Shown here: one piece after another, positions 34,209 to 44,312 of the stretch
Position numbering within the stretch: position 1 is the first letter of the stretch
Layout of the letters: every line of letters starts with the position of its first letter
Source: Roseovarius indicus
GTDB lineage: Bacteria; Pseudomonadota; Alphaproteobacteria; Rhodobacterales; Rhodobacteraceae
Direction of reading: 5' to 3'
NCBI RefSeq assembly: GCF_008728195.1
Contig: NZ_CP031598.1
Location: 3,534,001-3,598,000 of the forward strand
DNA: 64,000 nucleotides
Notes under the pieces: model-generated
Seen by the model: the letters and a program-made list of their open reading frames with translations, nothing else
Told to the model about the DNA's origin: nothing
Databases searched by the model: none
Made by a program: the position numbers and the translations under genes

Positions 34209-36770
34209 TTAACTGATTCTATCCCTGACCGCCAACTGTGCGGCGGCAAGTCGCGCAACCGGCACCCGGAAGGGCGAGCACGAGACATAATCGAATCCCG
34301 CCGCGCGGCAAAAGGCGATTGATTCGGGGTTGCCCCCGTGTTCCCCACAAATCGACAGAACGAGGTTCGGTTTCGCCTTTCTGCCTCTTTCCGCGCCGAT
34401 TTCCAGCAACTCGCCCACCCCGTCGGCATCCAGCGTATGAAACGGGTCCTCGGCATAGACCCCCTGCTGCACGTATTTCGACATGAACCGCCCCGCATCG
34501 TCGCGGCTGAGCCCGTATGTCATCTGCGTCAGGTCGTTCGTCCCGAAGCTCAGGAACGATACCAGCGGCGCGATCTCTCCGGCGCGCAGCGCGGCGCGCG
34601 GCGTCTCCACCATCACGCCAAGCCGATAGGTGAACTCCTTGCCGGTCTCGTTGCGCACGGCCGTCGCCACCGCGTCGACCCGCGCCTTCACCAGCTCCAC
34701 CTCGCGCCGGGCACTCACCAGCGGGATCATGATTTCCGGCACCACCGGCTCGCCCTCGTGGCTGGCGGCCACCGTCGCCTCGAAGATCGCCCGCGCCTGC
34801 ATCTCGTAGATCTCCGGCACCGTGATCCCCAGCCGCACGCCCCGCATGCCCAGCATAGGGTTGTACTCGCCCAACGCCTCCACCCGCCGTGTCACGTCCG
34901 ACAGCGGCAGGTCCAGCGCCTCGGCCAGCTCCAGCATGCCCGAGCGGTCGGTCGGCAGGAACTCGTGCAGCGGCGGGTCGAACAGCCGGATGCACACCGG
35001 CTGCCCCTGCATGATCCGGAAAAGATCGATGAAATCGGCCCGCTGCATCGGCAACAACAGCTCCAGCGCCGCGGCCCGATCCTCGCCGGAATCGGCAAAG
35101 ATCATCTCGCGCATCACCGTCAGCCGGTCCGCCTCGAAGAACATGTGCTCCGTCCGGCACAACCCGATCCCCTGCGCCTTGAAGGTGCGCGCCACCTCGG
35201 CATCGGCCGGCGTGTCGGCATTGGCGCGCACGGCGATATCCCGCGCCGCATCGGCCCATTCCATCAGCGTCGCCAGCGACTCGTCCCTTGCCGGCTCCAG
35301 CAGCGGCGTGTCGCCCGCCAGGATTTCTCCACTGGTCCCGTCCAGCGTCATCATGTCCCCGGCCTTCAGCCGCCGCCCGTCGGGGAACACCAGGAACTTC
35401 CGCCGCATGTGGAACTCGATCGCCGAGGCCCCCACGACGCAAGGTTTCCCCATCCCCCGCCCGATCACGGCGGCGTGGCTGGTCATCCCGCCCCGCTCGG
35501 TCAGCACACCAACAGAGGCATGCATGCCCCGGATATCTTCCGAACTCGTCTCCCGCCGCACCAGGATGCACGGCTCCCCGCGCGACTCGCTGGCCTGGGC
35601 CTCGGTGGCGCTGAACACGATCCGCCCGCTGGCCGCGCCGGGGCTCGCGGCGATCCCCCGCGCCAGCACGTCGCGCGGCGCCTCGGGGTCGACCTGCCGG
35701 TGCAGCAACTCGTTCAGCGCCCGCGGCTCGACCCGCATCAGGGCCTCCTCGCGCGGGATGATCTTGTCCTCGGCCAGCGACACGGCAATCGCCACGGCGG
35801 CCCGCGCATTGCGCGCCACGCGCACTCCGTCCAGCAGGAACAGCTTGCCATTCTCGATGGTGAACTCGGCCTGCATCTCCTCGCGCAGCTTCACCCGCAT
35901 CAGCGCGGTATGCGCCTTCAGCTCGGCAAAGGCCTCCGGCGCCAGCTCCTCCAGCGACGGCCCGCGCGGGTCGCGTTCGAGAAACAGCGCATCCGCCCCG
36001 CCCGACAGCGCCTCGCGCCCCTGGCTCTGGCTCAGGTAGCGGCCGGTGATCTGCCGCGCGCCCGTCTGGCTGTTCACCAGCTGCATCACGCCCGAGCCGC
36101 ACTCGCCTTCGCCCAGCCCCAGCGCCATTTCCTGCACCACGAGGCCCAGCCCCGCATCCGCCGGCGCACCCTTGGCCTGCCGCAAAAGCCGGGCACTCGT
36201 GCCCTCCCAGGCCCGCGCCATCGAGCGAAGCACCTCGCCCAGCTGCACGCCGGGGTCCTGCGGGAACTCCTCTTCGGTCTCGTCCTCGTAGGCCGCCAGC
36301 GCCTGTTTCAGCCCGATCACCGGGTCATCCGACACGTCCTCGAAGGCCTCCGGATCAAGCCGCGCCACGTGGATCGCGAAACTCTGCACGAAACGCAGGT
36401 AAAGCCCCGCCGCCGCCTGCTGTCCGATCGTCTCGGACATCTCGACATAGCGGGCATCGTTCATCCCGATATTTAGCACCGCCCCCGGCCCGCCCCAGTC
36501 GGGGTCTTCCGACGACGGGCGCACACACAGGATCGCATAAGGGTCGAACGGGGCCAGCAATTGTTCGGCCGCCGGCATCTCCCCCTGCGCGATCCGCCGC
36601 ACGGTCTGGAACGACAGCGCCAGCGTGCAGGGCACCGGAAGCGCCAGCCTGACAAGCCGCTGCAAGCACTTGGCCCTGCCCCCGTGGGTGCTGGTGGCCA
36701 CCGGCGCGTCCGGTGTGATCAGGGTGATATGCTGGTCATATTGCTGCACTGCGGCACCATTGCGCTTCAC
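34209..36770 (-). CDS. PPDK-like PEP-utilizing protein with degenerate ATP-binding domain
   Basis: This protein of 853 residues aligns along its length with pyruvate phosphate dikinase. The phosphohistidine domain is intact (RGGMTSHAAVIGRGMGKPCV) and so is the PEP/pyruvate barrel (GLCRTEHMFFE, LSFGTNDLTQMTYGLSRDD, and the Cys in LSICGEHGGNP). The N-terminal ATP-grasp part is not canonical: the usual GGKGANL and RSGA..MPGMMDT motifs are replaced by HGGRAKCLQRL and VRPSSEDPDWGGPGAVLNIG. ATP use is therefore doubtful. It lies 136 bases downstream of glyS, which suggests co-expression. Confidence 0.85.
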   Translation of the reverse strand: MKRNGAAVQQYDQHITLITPDAPVATSTHGGRAKCLQRLVRLALPVPCTLALSFQTVRRIAQGEMPAAEQLLAPFDPYAILCVRPSSEDPDWGGPGAVLNIGMNDARYVEMSETIGQQAAAGLYLRFVQSFAIHVARLDPEAFEDVSDDPVIGLKQALAAYEDETEEEFPQDPGVQLGEVLRSMARAWEGTSARLLRQAKGAPADAGLGLVVQEMALGLGEGECGSGVMQLVNSQTGARQITGRYLSQSQGREALSGGADALFLERDPRGPSLEELAPEAFAELKAHTALMRVKLREEMQAEFTIENGKLFLLDGVRVARNARAAVAIAVSLAEDKIIPREEALMRVEPRALNELLHRQVDPEAPRDVLARGIAASPGAASGRIVFSATEAQASESRGEPCILVRRETSSEDIRGMHASVGVLTERGGMTSHAAVIGRGMGKPCVVGASAIEFHMRRKFLVFPDGRRLKAGDMMTLDGTSGEILAGDTPLLEPARDESLATLMEWADAARDIAVRANADTPADAEVARTFKAQGIGLCRTEHMFFEADRLTVMREMIFADSGEDRAAALELLLPMQRADFIDLFRIMQGQPVCIRLFDPPLHEFLPTDRSGMLELAEALDLPLSDVTRRVEALGEYNPMLGMRGVRLGITVPEIYEMQARAIFEATVAASHEGEPVVPEIMIPLVSARREVELVKARVDAVATAVRNETGKEFTYRLGVMVETPRAALRAGEIAPLVSFLSFGTNDLTQMTYGLSRDDAGRFMSKYVQQGVYAEDPFHTLDADGVGELLEIGAERGRKAKPNLVLSICGEHGGNPESIAFCRAAGFDYVSCSPFRVPVARLAAAQLAVRDRIS

Positions 36771-36906
36771 GCGCTCAAAAGCAAGAGCCGTGTAACATTT
36801 GGGCGACAGGCCGGAATAACAGGCAGATGCACAAGCTCCATAGCCTGAAGGGGTAAAGCCGCGCTTAAGCGCCGCACCCGCCCGCCGGCGGGCGCCGCCC
36901 GGCGCC

Positions 36907-39162
36907 CTACCCCTCGATCCGCGTCAGGTCCGCCGCCTGCAGGCAGATCACCCGGATCCGGTTCAACAGGTTCAGCCGGTTCCGCCGCACGATCTCCTTG
37001 TCGGTGTTAATCTGCACCGCCTCGAAGAACGCGTCGATCGGCGCCCGCAGGCCGGCCATCGCCGCCATCGCCGCGCCGAAATCCTCGTCCGCCGTGGCCT
37101 TGGCAATCGCCCGCTCCGCCCGGTCCAGCGCCGCGAACAAGGCCTTCTCCTCCGGCGCCTCGGCAAATTTCACATCCGCTCCAAAGGAATACTCGACCCC
37201 GTCCTTCTCCTCGGCCTGGCGCAGGATGTTGTTGGCCCGCTTGAACCCCTGCACGAGGTTCTCGCCCTCTTCCGTCGCCAGAACCTCCTGCAACGCCCGT
37301 GCCCGCGCCACGATCAGCGCCAGGTCATCGCCGCCATCCAGTTCCAGGCACGCATCGATCACGTCATGCCGGATCCCCTGATCGCGCAGGTACACTTTCA
37401 GCCGGTCATGGAAGAACGCCAAAAGATCGGTGCTCAGGTCCGGCACCGCATCTCCCACCGTGCGCAGCAGGCTCCCGTCGCCCGTCTCCGGCGCGCCGTC
37501 GCGATCCTTCAGCCGGTCCAGCACCGCCTGGAACGCCGCGCCGAACACCCCGTGATCGGCCACTTCCTCCAGAACCTCTTCCAGCGTGTCGATCTCGCCC
37601 TCACTGGCCTTCGTCGTATTCAGCCCGATCTTGTGGCGCAAGAGCTGCCCATCGATGAACCGGTCCAGCTTGATCCGATACCCGTTGTCCAACACGATCC
37701 GGATCACCCCCAACGCCGCCCGGCGCAGGGCAAACGGGTCTTTCGACCCGGTAGGCTTCTGGTCGATCGCCCAGAACCCGGTCAGCGTATCCAGCTTGTC
37801 CGCCAGCGCCACGCTCACCGAAACGAGACGCGTCGGCACCTCGTCAGAGGGGCCGAGCGGCGAGTAATGCGCCTCGCACGCCGCCGCCACATCCTCCGGC
37901 AGCCCGGCGGCCTCGGCGTAATACCGCCCCATCAGCCCCTGCAATTCCGGGAATTCGTACACCATCTCCGACGACAGATCCGCCTTCGCGACCCGTGCCG
38001 CCTCGTCCGCCAGCGCCACATCGGCGCCCACCACCGGCGCAATCTCCTTCGCCAGCGCCCGGATCCGCGCGATCCTTGCCGCCTGCGTCCCAAGCTGCCG
38101 CTCGAAGGTCACATGCTCCAGCTGCTCGATCCACGCGCCCATGCCGTCCTTGGCCACGCGCAGATCGTTCTCCCAGAAGAACTTCGCATCCGACAACCTT
38201 GCCGCCAGAACCTTCTGGTTCCCGGCCAGGATCGTCGCCCCATGATCTTCCGTCTCGACATTCGCCACGGTGATGAACCGCTCGATCCGGCCCGACTTGG
38301 GGTTCTTCACCGAAAAGAACTTCTGATGCTCCTTCATCGAGGTCTGCAGCACCTCCGGCGGCAGCCCGAGGAACTCCTCCCCGATCTCCCCCATCAGCGC
38401 GACCGGCCATTCCACCAGCCCGGCCACCTCGGCCAGCAACCCCTTGTCCTCGACCACCTCGAAGCCCCCGGCAAAGGCCAGGTTCGTCGCCTCCTGCCAG
38501 ATATGATTGGCCCGCTCCTCGGGGTCCAGCAGCACCTTGTCCCGCTTGAGCTTCGCGGCGTAATCCTCGAACCCCGTCACGGCAAACCGCCCCTGCCCCA
38601 TGAAACGGTGGCCCTGCGTGGTGTTCCCGGCCCTGATCCCGTCGATCTCCAGATCAACGACGCTCGCCTCGCCAGCCTCATCCGTCATCACGCACAGGAT
38701 CGAATGCAGCGGCCTGACCCAGCGCAGCGTTCCCGCGCCCCAGCGCATCGCCTTGGGCCAGGGGAAATTCCGGATCACGCCTTCCAGAACCTCCGCCACG
38801 ATCGCCTCGGCCGGGCGCCCCGGCTTGGTGATCTTGGCAAAGTAAACCTGCCCCTTCTTCTCGTCGCGGATCTCGAGCTCGTCCTTCGACACGCCCGCCC
38901 CGCGCAAAAACCCCTCCAGCGCCTTCTCCGGCGCGTCCACGCGCGGCCCTTTCCGCTCTTCCACCACGGTCGGGCTCTCCGCCGGCAGGCCCTCGAGCGC
39001 CAGCGCCAGCCGCCGCGGCGTCGAGAACGCCGCCGCGCCCGCATAGGTCAGCCCCGCCTCGACCAGGCCGTCGGTCATCTTCGCCTTCAGGTCGTCGGCG
39101 GCCCGGCGCTGCATCCGCGCCGGGATTTCCTCGGAAAAAAGTTCGATCAGAAGATCAGGCAT
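36907..39162 (-). CDS. glyS: Glycyl-tRNA synthetase beta subunit
   Basis: This protein of 751 residues is the beta subunit of the bacterial alpha2beta2 glycyl-tRNA synthetase, needed for tRNA binding. Landmarks are MPDLLIELFSEEIPARMQ at the start, FFSVKNPKSGRIERFITVAN, DPFALRRAALGVIRI and the C-terminal anticodon-binding region. The ATG at 39162 is preferred over an in-frame TTG three codons upstream because it matches the family N-terminus. It lies in the operon glyQ-hyp-DUF6446-DUF1206-glyS-PPDK. Confidence 0.97.
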   Translation of the reverse strand: MPDLLIELFSEEIPARMQRRAADDLKAKMTDGLVEAGLTYAGAAAFSTPRRLALALEGLPAESPTVVEERKGPRVDAPEKALEGFLRGAGVSKDELEIRDEKKGQVYFAKITKPGRPAEAIVAEVLEGVIRNFPWPKAMRWGAGTLRWVRPLHSILCVMTDEAGEASVVDLEIDGIRAGNTTQGHRFMGQGRFAVTGFEDYAAKLKRDKVLLDPEERANHIWQEATNLAFAGGFEVVEDKGLLAEVAGLVEWPVALMGEIGEEFLGLPPEVLQTSMKEHQKFFSVKNPKSGRIERFITVANVETEDHGATILAGNQKVLAARLSDAKFFWENDLRVAKDGMGAWIEQLEHVTFERQLGTQAARIARIRALAKEIAPVVGADVALADEAARVAKADLSSEMVYEFPELQGLMGRYYAEAAGLPEDVAAACEAHYSPLGPSDEVPTRLVSVSVALADKLDTLTGFWAIDQKPTGSKDPFALRRAALGVIRIVLDNGYRIKLDRFIDGQLLRHKIGLNTTKASEGEIDTLEEVLEEVADHGVFGAAFQAVLDRLKDRDGAPETGDGSLLRTVGDAVPDLSTDLLAFFHDRLKVYLRDQGIRHDVIDACLELDGGDDLALIVARARALQEVLATEEGENLVQGFKRANNILRQAEEKDGVEYSFGADVKFAEAPEEKALFAALDRAERAIAKATADEDFGAAMAAMAGLRAPIDAFFEAVQINTDKEIVRRNRLNLLNRIRVICLQAADLTRIEG

Positions 39163-39252
39163 ACGGCTCAACCCGGGGCATTGTGGAAAGTCCCGGGTTG
39201 GATAACGGCGCCTCGCGGTGACGTCCAGCCGGATTTCGGCCGAAGCCCCCGA

Positions 39253-40083
39253 TCAGGTCCGCGGATCGGCCCGCTTTGCCAGCGTCTTCACATCCGGACC
39301 GGCCCGTGCCGGCACGATGCGATAGACCGCCTCGATGAAACAGAAGAGCGCGAAGGCGATCAGCCCCCCCGTCAGCAGGATCAGCAGGATCCGCCCGAAC
39401 GCCATCCCCCGGATCGTGTCGAACGCCTTGCCCAGACCCCCGGCCTGCTCGGGCGAGGCCGTCACGGCGGCAAAGATCAGGAACCCCCCGATCAGCGCCA
39501 CGCCGACGCCATGCGCCACCAGCCCCACCTTCGCCGCCGGGTCGAGCCGCTCCATCAACGCGGTCCGGCGCAGGTGCGCCTTGTACTTCTCGGAATACGC
39601 CTTGTAGAAATAATAGATCCCGGCGCCCACCACGGCCGCGCCCGCCAGCCCCATGATCCACGGGCCGTATTCCATCGCCAGAAGCTTCGCGGTCCAGCTT
39701 TTCGAACCGCCGCTTCCCGTGCCGATGCCAAGGGCCATGGCAAAGACCCACAGGCCGAGCCCCCCATGGATCACCCCGGTCACCACCTGACCGGTCCTCG
39801 CCACCACGCCTTTCAGCCCGGTGCCATAGGTCTCGAGATCCATGAACGCATCGATCACCCGCCACACCATGAAACACAGCAGGCCCGCGCCGATCCCCCA
39901 CAGGGCGATCACCCCCCAGGTCTGCGATTTCAGCTGTTCCAGCGCGCCCGTGGTGCCCTCGGCTTCGCCGCCGAATACGGCCGCCATCAGGGCAAGGCCG
40001 CCCACCACGAGATAAACCGCGCCACGCGCCCCGTACCCGGTCCGCATGACGGGTACGACCCAATAAGGCGCCCTCTCGGCCAT
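39253..40083 (-). CDS. DUF1206 membrane protein
   Basis: This inner-membrane protein of 276 residues has six hydrophobic segments arranged as three repeats of a helix pair, each repeat with a pattern like GYGARGAVYLVVGGLALMAA, GQVVTGVIHGGLGLWVFAMA and VGLVAHGVGVALIGGFLIFA. This triplication is the hallmark of DUF1206. The function is unknown. It sits between DUF6446 and glyS, inside the glyQS unit. Confidence 0.9.
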   Translation of the reverse strand: MAERAPYWVVPVMRTGYGARGAVYLVVGGLALMAAVFGGEAEGTTGALEQLKSQTWGVIALWGIGAGLLCFMVWRVIDAFMDLETYGTGLKGVVARTGQVVTGVIHGGLGLWVFAMALGIGTGSGGSKSWTAKLLAMEYGPWIMGLAGAAVVGAGIYYFYKAYSEKYKAHLRRTALMERLDPAAKVGLVAHGVGVALIGGFLIFAAVTASPEQAGGLGKAFDTIRGMAFGRILLILLTGGLIAFALFCFIEAVYRIVPARAGPDVKTLAKRADPRT

Positions 40084-40140
40084 GGTGATGTTCTCCCGTT
40101 ATACAGGGAGACAAGCACCGGGAGGCCCGTAAGGTTCCGT

Positions 40141-40668
40141 TCAGTACCGATCCGGCGGTGTCGGGCAATCCTCGGGCGCGGGCTGGCCGTCGAAAACCTT
40201 CTCGCCGCAATGGTTGATCTGGTGCCAGACCCAGCCGCGCCCGTCCTCGGCCACCGCCACGATCCGGTCGATCCCGTATTCGAGGTTTTCCTCGCCCATG
40301 AAGGCCAGCGCCGTGCCCTCTTCCAGCGCGGCGCCCACCTCGCCCGCGTCGAAACACTCGAACCACCCCGGCGCCTCCAGCGGCACGGCACCGTCGTAAG
40401 GCGCGTAGGTCTCGGTCAGCGTCGCAAGGCTGGTGGGCGTGGTGAAACAGGCCCGGTACCGGATCGGAGAGCTGTCCGCATCGATCCCCTCGAACCCGTC
40501 ATAGACAATCGCCTCCGGCTCGCCCGAGGTGATCGACGTCATCCGCACGTCCCCCTCGCCGGTCGGCACGACCTCCTCGTAATAGGCATAGACCTGCAGG
40601 TAATAAAGCGCCACGCCCGCCACGACCGCACAGACCACGATCATCAGGCTCAGGATTTTTCCGGTCAC
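40141..40668 (-). CDS. DUF6446 membrane-anchored protein
   Basis: This protein of about 175 residues has an N-terminal membrane anchor (GKILSLMIVVCAVVAGVALYYL) and a periplasmic domain with four cysteines (RYRACFTTP, WFECFDAG, INHCGEKV, PEDCPTP). The start is uncertain: the GTG at 40668 fits the family N-terminus, while a GTG at 40716 overlaps the previous stop as GTGA and would add 16 residues. Genes of this family lie between glyQ and glyS in Rhodobacterales; the function is unknown. Confidence 0.85.
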   Translation of the reverse strand: MTGKILSLMIVVCAVVAGVALYYLQVYAYYEEVVPTGEGDVRMTSITSGEPEAIVYDGFEGIDADSSPIRYRACFTTPTSLATLTETYAPYDGAVPLEAPGWFECFDAGEVGAALEEGTALAFMGEENLEYGIDRIVAVAEDGRGWVWHQINHCGEKVFDGQPAPEDCPTPPDRY

Positions 40669-40712
40669 GTCATGCGTCTTTCTCTGTTGTGCTCTCGCGA
40701 AGCTGTGCCCCG

Positions 40713-41246
40713 TCACTCCGCCCAGGCGAGCGGCTCGATTTCCGCTTCCCCACGAAATAGCGAAACGGAGTTGAAGCTCCGGTCCGACAACCGTCCCAAG
40801 GCATCGGTACCAACCTTCAGGCTGCCCGCGTCACGGGTTTTCGGCCCATTCAACCAACCGAAAAACCGCAACACGCCACCATGCGTGCGGACGTCGCCTA
40901 TGATCCCCTCGAACCACTGCAGGAACGTGACGGGATAGGTCACCGTCAACTCCAGGCTTTTCCCGTCGCCGGCAAGGTCGGTCATCGTCGGGCCGAACGC
41001 TTCCGCGTCCCGCGTGAAGTCCTGCCTGAAGCAGACATCCAGAAACGCCGTTCCGGTTGCGAGCTGCGGACACGAAGGGTGCTCACCGGCCTCCTCGCGA
41101 TCATGGCCTGAGGTGTCGAGGATGAATGGCCCAACGCATTTTAATTGGCATACCGCCATCAGACCGCGCACCTTCAACCGTTCCGATACCCCCATACTCC
41201 GAACGAACCTCTCCGGTTCGAACTCCGCCCGGATCAGGCGCTGCAT
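40713..41246 (-). CDS. Hypothetical protein inside the glyQS operon
   Basis: This protein of 177 residues starts at the ATG at 41246, 13 bases inside the end of glyQ, and is followed at once by the DUF6446 gene. It has six cysteines, three of them in [10 protein letters not shown] and HPSCPQLA, no clear signal peptide and no membrane helix. Its last part ([19 protein letters not shown]) is beta-rich. Codon use is less GC-biased than that of glyQ, so it may be a later insertion. I do not recognise the family. Confidence 0.75.
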   Translation of the reverse strand: MQRLIRAEFEPERFVRSMGVSERLKVRGLMAVCQLKCVGPFILDTSGHDREEAGEHPSCPQLATGTAFLDVCFRQDFTRDAEAFGPTMTDLAGDGKSLELTVTYPVTFLQWFEGIIGDVRTHGGVLRFFGWLNGPKTRDAGSLKVGTDALGRLSDRSFNSVSLFRGEAEIEPLAWAE

Positions 41247-42169
41247 TCCACGCCTCCGGCCTCGGTCTGCACGAAGGCATCCGCGCATTGCTTGGCCAGC
41301 GCCCGGACCCGGCCGATATAGGCCTGCCGCTCGGTCACGGAAATCACGCCCCGCGCATCCAGCAGGTTGAAAATATGGCTCGCCTTGATGCACTGGTCAT
41401 AGGCGGGGTGCGCCATGATGATCCGCTTGCCGGTCTTGGGGTCCTCCACCGGATGCGTCAGGATCGCCTCGCATTCCGCCTCGGCCTCCTCGAACTGCTT
41501 CAGCAGAACCTCGGTGTTGGCCACGTCGAAATTCCAGCGACTGTATTCCTCTTCCGTCTGCCGGAACACGTCGCCGTACTTCAGCGGAATCGGCGCGTCG
41601 GGGTCGTTGAACGGCATCTCCATCACGTGGTCGATCCCCAGCACGTACATCGCCAGCCGCTCCAGCCCATAGGTCAGCTCGCCCGACACCGGCGTGCAGT
41701 CATGCCCGCCCACCTGCTGAAAGTAGGTGAACTGGCTCACCTCCATCCCGTCGCACCAGACCTCCCAGCCAAGGCCCCAGGCGCCCAGCGTCGGGCTCTC
41801 CCAGTCATCCTCGACGAAACGGATATCGTGCAGGTCCATGTCGATCCCGATCGCCTCCAGCGAGCCGAGATACAGCTCCTGAAGGTCCGGCGGGCTGGGT
41901 TTGATCAGCACCTGGTACTGGTAATAATGCTGCAGCCGGTTCGGGTTCTCGCCATAGCGCCCGTCGGTCGGCCGCCGCGAGGGTTGGACATAGGCCGCGG
42001 CCCACGGCTTCGAGCCCAGCGAGCGCAGCGTCGTCGCCGGGTGGAACGTCCCCGCGCCCACCTCCATGTCATAGGGCTGCATGATCGCACAGCCCTTGCC
42101 GCTCCAGTAGGCCTGAAGCCGCAGGATGATCTCCTGGAAACTGCGGGGTTTTGCTGGTTTGTCCGCCAT
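41234..42169 (-). CDS. glyQ: Glycyl-tRNA synthetase alpha subunit
   Basis: This protein of 311 residues is the catalytic alpha subunit of the class II glycyl-tRNA synthetase. The sequence is fully typical: [55 protein letters not shown] (class II motif 2) and the late [10 protein letters not shown]. It leads the minus-strand operon. It is divergent from the secreted pseudoprotease gene across a 161-base spacer. Confidence 0.97.
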   Translation of the reverse strand: MADKPAKPRSFQEIILRLQAYWSGKGCAIMQPYDMEVGAGTFHPATTLRSLGSKPWAAAYVQPSRRPTDGRYGENPNRLQHYYQYQVLIKPSPPDLQELYLGSLEAIGIDMDLHDIRFVEDDWESPTLGAWGLGWEVWCDGMEVSQFTYFQQVGGHDCTPVSGELTYGLERLAMYVLGIDHVMEMPFNDPDAPIPLKYGDVFRQTEEEYSRWNFDVANTEVLLKQFEEAEAECEAILTHPVEDPKTGKRIIMAHPAYDQCIKASHIFNLLDARGVISVTERQAYIGRVRALAKQCADAFVQTEAGGVECSA

Positions 42170-42330
42170 TCTCGCCTCTTGCCCGGGCCACCTGATGCTG
42201 CCGCCCTACCTACGGCCACGCCCACGCAGGGTCAATTGCACCGCTACGCATATTTTGGATGCACGCCCGGCTCAGTTTGCTAAAAAGGCTCATACGACAA
42301 TCTTCAGGGTTCAATGGCCAGGGTAACTCA

Positions 42331-44214
42331 ATGACGCGCACCGTACTTTCGTTTCTTCTAGTCCTTTTTTTCTCGGCATTTACCGCATCCGCCCAACAGC
42401 AAAGTTCCTGGATCCAGCTTGAATCCCACCCCAACCTCGCGGTGACCCAGCAGGCCATCCGTGCCTACGGCGCCCAGATCGAAGACGTGAACGGCTTTGC
42501 CCTCGGCGCCGGCTGGTACGCCGTGGCCCTCGGGCCCTATTCCGCGGAGGAGGCCGAAAGCGTCATGATCTCCCTGCGCGAAAACGGGCTCATCCCCCGC
42601 GACAGCTATGTCGCCGAAAGCGCCAATTACCAACAGCAGTTCTGGCCCGTCGGCGCCAACTTCCTCGACCAGCCGGCCACCGAAACGGCGCAGGACAGCA
42701 CCGATGACAGCATCGAGGTGACCGAGCTCGCCCAGGCATTGGCCGACACTGCCGCCGCGGCCGGCGACGACACGGCAACCGGCACAGGCGCCGACACGGG
42801 CGCCGACACCGAAACCCAGATGGCCCAGGCAGATACCGGAACCCAGGCCGACACCAGCCAGCCCCAGGTCGTCGCCGAACCCGAAATCCCCGAGGAAACC
42901 CAGTACGAGGCCCGCCAGAGCGAGGCCCGTCTCACCGCCGAGGAACGCCGCCAGCTCCAGGTCGCCCTGCAATGGTCCGGCCATTACGAGGGCGCCATCG
43001 ACGCCGCCATCGGCCCGGGTACCCGCGGCGCCATGGCCGACTGGCAGCGCTCCAACGGGCACGAGCCCACCGGCGTCATGACCACCCGCCAGCGCGCCGA
43101 ACTGCTGGGCCAGTACAATTCCGTTCTCGACGGGCTCGACATCCGCACCGTCCGCGACACCGAGGCCGGCGTCCAGATGCGCATGCCCCTCGGCGTCGTC
43201 GGCTTCGACCGCTACGAGCCGCCCTTCGCCCATTACGAGGCCACCGGCGACATCTCCGAGGCCCGTGTCCTGCTGATCAGCCAGCCGGGCGACCGCAACA
43301 CCCTGCTCGGCCTCTACGATATCATGCAGACCCTGCGCATCGTCCCCGAGAACGGCCCGCGCGAGATCAGCGGCAACAGCTTCTCGCTCACCGGCCGCAA
43401 CGCCTCGATCGTCTCGCAAACCCAGGCCTCGCTCGAAAACGGCCAGGTCAAGGGCTTCACCCTGATCTGGCCCGCCGGCGACGAAGACCGCCGCACGCGC
43501 CTCTTCGAGGAAATGCAGGCCAGCTTCCAGCGCCTGGGCGGCGTGCTCGACCCGGGCGCCGGCGCCGACGAGGTGCAGAATGTCGACCTCGTCTCGGGCC
43601 TCGAAATCCGCCGGCCCAAGCTGTCGCGCTCGGGCTTCTACGTCGACCAGTCGGGCACCGTCGTCACCACGCTCGAAGCGGTGCAGGGCTGCGAGCGCGT
43701 GACGCTCGACGAGGATTACAACGCCCGCGTCATCGGCATCGACGAGGGGCTCGGCATCGCCGTGCTGAAACCCGTCGACGCCCTGGCGCCCATCGCCGTC
43801 GCCGCCTTCCAGGACGTCCCCCCGCGCCTGCAATCCGACATCGCGGTCGCGGGCTATTCCTACGGCGGCGTGCTCGGCTCGCCCACCCTCACCTTCGGCC
43901 AGCTCGAAGACGCGCAGGGCCTCAACGGGGAACAGCACCTCAAGCGCCTCGCCCTCGCCTCGCTCGAAGGCGACGCCGGCGGGCCGGTGGTCGACAGCTA
44001 CGGCGCGGTCGTGGGCATGCTCCTCCCGGCCAGCCAGTCGGGCCGCCAGCTGCCCGACGGCGTCAGCTTCGCCGCCGACGCGGCCTCCGTCCGGCAGGTT
44101 CTGGCCGATCTCGGCATCTCCGCCTCCTCCACCAGCGGCGGCACCACCATCCCGCCCGAGACCCTGTCGAAACAGGCCTCCGGCATGACCGTCCTGGTCA
44201 GCTGCTGGGACTGA
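42331..44214 (+). CDS. Secreted SPOR-like / peptidoglycan-binding / inactive trypsin-fold protein
   Basis: This exported protein has 627 residues. Order: signal peptide (about 1-21, ending TASA), a SPOR-like domain (about 24-100), a low-complexity Asp/Thr/Gln linker with ADTGADT-type units (about 140-180), a peptidoglycan-binding domain 1 (about 195-265, ALQWSGHYEGAIDAAIGPGT) and a C-terminal trypsin-like fold from about 430. The catalytic triad is lost: Glu449 stands where HVV has His (TTLEAVQGC), Gly475 where D.AVL has Asp (GLGIAVLKP), and Ala549 where GDSGGP has Ser (GDAGGP). Inferred role: a cell-wall-bound scaffold or regulator. Confidence 0.88.
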   Translation: MTRTVLSFLLVLFFSAFTASAQQQSSWIQLESHPNLAVTQQAIRAYGAQIEDVNGFALGAGWYAVALGPYSAEEAESVMISLRENGLIPRDSYVAESANYQQQFWPVGANFLDQPATETAQDSTDDSIEVTELAQALADTAAAAGDDTATGTGADTGADTETQMAQADTGTQADTSQPQVVAEPEIPEETQYEARQSEARLTAEERRQLQVALQWSGHYEGAIDAAIGPGTRGAMADWQRSNGHEPTGVMTTRQRAELLGQYNSVLDGLDIRTVRDTEAGVQMRMPLGVVGFDRYEPPFAHYEATGDISEARVLLISQPGDRNTLLGLYDIMQTLRIVPENGPREISGNSFSLTGRNASIVSQTQASLENGQVKGFTLIWPAGDEDRRTRLFEEMQASFQRLGGVLDPGAGADEVQNVDLVSGLEIRRPKLSRSGFYVDQSGTVVTTLEAVQGCERVTLDEDYNARVIGIDEGLGIAVLKPVDALAPIAVAAFQDVPPRLQSDIAVAGYSYGGVLGSPTLTFGQLEDAQGLNGEQHLKRLALASLEGDAGGPVVDSYGAVVGMLLPASQSGRQLPDGVSFAADAASVRQVLADLGISASSTSGGTTIPPETLSKQASGMTVLVSCWD

Positions 44215-44237
44215 GGCACACCCCCTGAAACGCGAAA

Positions 44238-44266
44238 GGCCCGGGCACCACCGCCCGGGCCTTTTT
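44238..44266 (+). terminator. Intrinsic terminator of the pseudoprotease gene
   Basis: GGCCCGGGC-ACCACC-GCCCGGGCC is followed by TTTTT. It also marks the left edge of the lower-GC island. Confidence 0.93.
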
Positions 44267-44312
44267 CATTTTGAGCTGTCCTCATTTCCGACGGCGGCGA
44301 CGCCTTCCTCCG

